Source of the DNA: Luidia sarsii
Taxonomy: Eukaryota; Echinodermata; Asteroidea; Paxillosida; Luidiidae
Direction of reading: 5' to 3'
DNA: 64,000 nucleotides
Assembly: GCA_949987565.1 (NCBI GenBank)
Contig: OX465110.1
Coordinates: 12,679,456 to 12,743,455, forward strand
A program made the position numbers and the translations under genes. Below, in pieces: positions 62,301 through 64,000 of the stretch. A model generated the notes under the pieces. The model was not told the origin of the DNA, ran no database searches, and saw only the letters and a program-made list of their open reading frames with translations. Position 1 is the stretch's first letter, and every line of letters starts with the position of its first letter.

Positions 62301-63420
62301 ACGGAGAAGGGATAGAAATATATGGAGAGAGATGAGAAGGACAGAGGAAGAGAGAGGACAAAGACAGAGAAGGGATAGAAATATATGGAGAGAGATGAGA
62401 AGGACACAGAGAGAGAGGACAAATAAAGAGAAGGGATAGAAATAGATGGAAAGAGATGAGAAGGACAGAGGAAGAGAGCGGAGAAAGACAGAGAAGGGAT
62501 AGAAATAGATGGAAAGAGATGAGAAGGACAGAGGAAAAGAGCGGAGAAAGACAGAGAAGGGATAGAAATATATGGAGAGAGATGAGAAGGACAGAGAGAG
62601 AGAGAGGACAAATACAGAGAAGGGATAGAAATAGATGGAAAGAGATGAGAAGGACAGAGAGAGAGAGAGGACAAAGACAGAGAAGGGATAGAAATATATG
62701 GAGAGAGATGAGAAGGACAGAGAGAGAGAGAGAGGACAAAGACAGAGAAGGGATAGAAATAGATGGAAAGAGATGAGAAGGACAGAGGAAGAGAGCGGAG
62801 AAAGACAGAGAAGGGATAGAAATAGATGGAAAGAGATGAGAAGGACAGAGGAAAAGAGAAGAGGATGGAGAGACAGAAAAAAACAAGGAAAGAGGGAGAA
62901 ACACAGAGAGAGGAAAAGAGGAGAGAGGCAGAGGAAGAGAGAGGAGGGTGGAGACACAGCGACAAAGAGAGACAAAGAGACACATAGAGAGAGAGACATA
63001 GAGAGAGAGGAGAGATACCAAGAAAGAGAGGATGGAGAGACAGAAACAAAGAGAGACGTACAGACACACATAGAGAGAGAGAGAGGAGAGACAGAGAAGG
63101 GAGAGAGATATATATAGAGAGATATGAGAAAGACAGAGAAAGAGAGAGGAGGATGGAGAGACAGAGACAAAAAAGATACAGAGAGACACATAGAGAGAGG
63201 GAGAGAAGAGAGGGAGACAAAAAGTAATAGACAGAGAGGGGAGAAAGACAGATGAACAGAAAGGAGGATGGTGAGACAGAAACAAAGGGAGACGGAGAGA
63301 CAGATAGAGTGAGAAGGAGATAGGAGAGAGACAGAAATTAAGAAAGAGAAGGATAGAAAGAGACAGAGAGACCGGGCGAGACAGGGAGAATGGCAGAGGA
63401 GGGAGAGAGAGAGAGAACTG
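59356..63420 (+). repeat. 63-bp unit minisatellite array, about 4 kb
   Basis: The unit runs from GAGAAGGACAGAGGAAGAGA to GATAGAAATAGATGGAAAGA plus GAT, 63 bases, about 50 copies between 59590 and 62860, flanked by looser GA repeats. Because 63 is divisible by three and the minus strand of the unit has no stop in three frames, minus frames of 1280-1414 codons result. In plus frame the unit reads MRRTEEERGQRQRRDRNRWK. Variants ATAGATGGAAAG and ATATATGGAGAG, and lengthened GAGA runs, form an ordered pattern. Confidence 0.97.
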
Positions 63421-63654
63421 ATCAGAATTATAGGTAGCTGTGTTAGTAATGCAAAATAAAAAAAAGTAAGAAAGAAAGAACTGAACTTTATCTACAGAGA
63501 TCACATTCCTGCTTTCATATAGGTGCAGACAACCAATTGTTTTAAACCTGGCTACGGCAGCTCGGGGATTGCGCAAAGTTGAAGCAGCTTTTTCAATTCA
63601 AGTTAAACAAACAAATGAAAAACTGACCGAGAACGTTTGAAAAAAATAAATCGA

Positions 63655-63745
63655 AAAAAAATAAAATGGCAAAGAAAACTATGGCTGGTAGGCCTAGATT
63701 TCTTTGCAATTTTGTCACCAGTATCCAGTCAATTTTTATTTTATT
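63655..63745. mobile_element. tRNA-like foldback remnant
   Basis: Only the two outer ends remain: AATGGCAAAGAAAACTATGG and GATTTCTTTGCAATTTTGTC, then the tail AGTATCCAGTCAATTTTT. The tRNA-like parts are deleted. Confidence 0.5.
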
Positions 63746-64000
63746 TTGTTGGTATGACATTATCTTGGAATAGACTTGTCGGTTGTCCTCATAGAGCTCT
63801 ATAAATAAACTAGAGTGCGCACTCATCGCCTGAGGCGTGCCGACAAGGGGACTGCGACGCCATTACCAAAGAGGACAAATGCATGGATCTCTATACGGCA
63901 AACTAATCCCAATGTTTTACAAAAGAAAGTAGGACATTAAAATTCGCCAACCCCTTGAGGTATTGATGGCCTTTCCTTTCATTACTAAAAACCATTTCTA

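Noticed and set aside
59332..63576. Very long minus-strand reading frames (up to 1414 codons)
   Set aside because: Entirely from a 63-bp minisatellite; three frames are open together and no domain is present.

Overview
The window is animal genomic DNA. Its genes are split by GT-AG introns, its coding density is very low, and it is dense in simple repeats and small dispersed repeats. Tracts of CCCTAA-like repeats, palindromic ATGTAC arrays and the repeat style suggest a marine invertebrate, probably a deuterostome such as an echinoderm, hemichordate or lancelet. That placement is inference; no species marker is present.

Two protein genes can be assembled, both on the minus strand. (1) A sorting nexin 16 (SNX16) orthologue runs from about 21.7 kb (possibly 23.15 kb) down to 8.67 kb. 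It has eight coding exons whose splice phases all agree, giving a 524-residue protein: an unusually long charged N-terminus, a complete PX domain, a coiled coil and a short C-terminal tail. Its 3' UTR is about 1.4 kb and free of repeats. (2) The 5' part of a secreted or membrane protein lies between 44.73 and 28.78 kb: signal peptide, one CUB domain over two exons, and one LDL-receptor class A domain. Its first intron is 13.6 kb. Its 3' end was not found; a weak candidate transmembrane exon lies at 25.5 kb.

The rest is repeat DNA. 0.06-5.2 kb: tRNA-like foldback, 44-bp minisatellite, short ribozyme-like repeats. 5.7-8.6 kb: G-quadruplex minisatellite with a 940-bp higher-order duplication. 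8.7-23.2 kb: SNX16, with MITEs, tRNA-like foldbacks, GAA tracts and a LINE tail in its introns. 23.2-28.7 kb: intergenic DNA with degenerate telomeric repeats, MITEs and a histone-stem-loop foldback. 28.7-44.7 kb: the CUB/LDLa gene, whose introns are packed with polypyrimidine tracts and minisatellites, plus a 200-base N gap. 44.7-59 kb: intergenic minisatellites, MITEs, ribozyme-like foldbacks and an 84-bp YY1-type tandem repeat. 59.4-63.4 kb: a roughly 4-kb array of a 63-bp unit that leaves three minus-strand frames open but is not a gene.

The strongest candidate for something undescribed is a set of small repeats with hammerhead-ribozyme-like cores (CTGANGA, helix II, GAAAC, GTC/GTT). One family, about 110 bp long, shows 11-16 bp target-site duplications, and the window holds both an empty and a filled copy of one site. 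Another couples the ribozyme-like core to a near-perfect histone mRNA 3' stem-loop plus a purine-rich U7-type element, arranged as outward-facing inverted arms. The features resemble non-autonomous Penelope-like retroelements. All alignments were done by eye.
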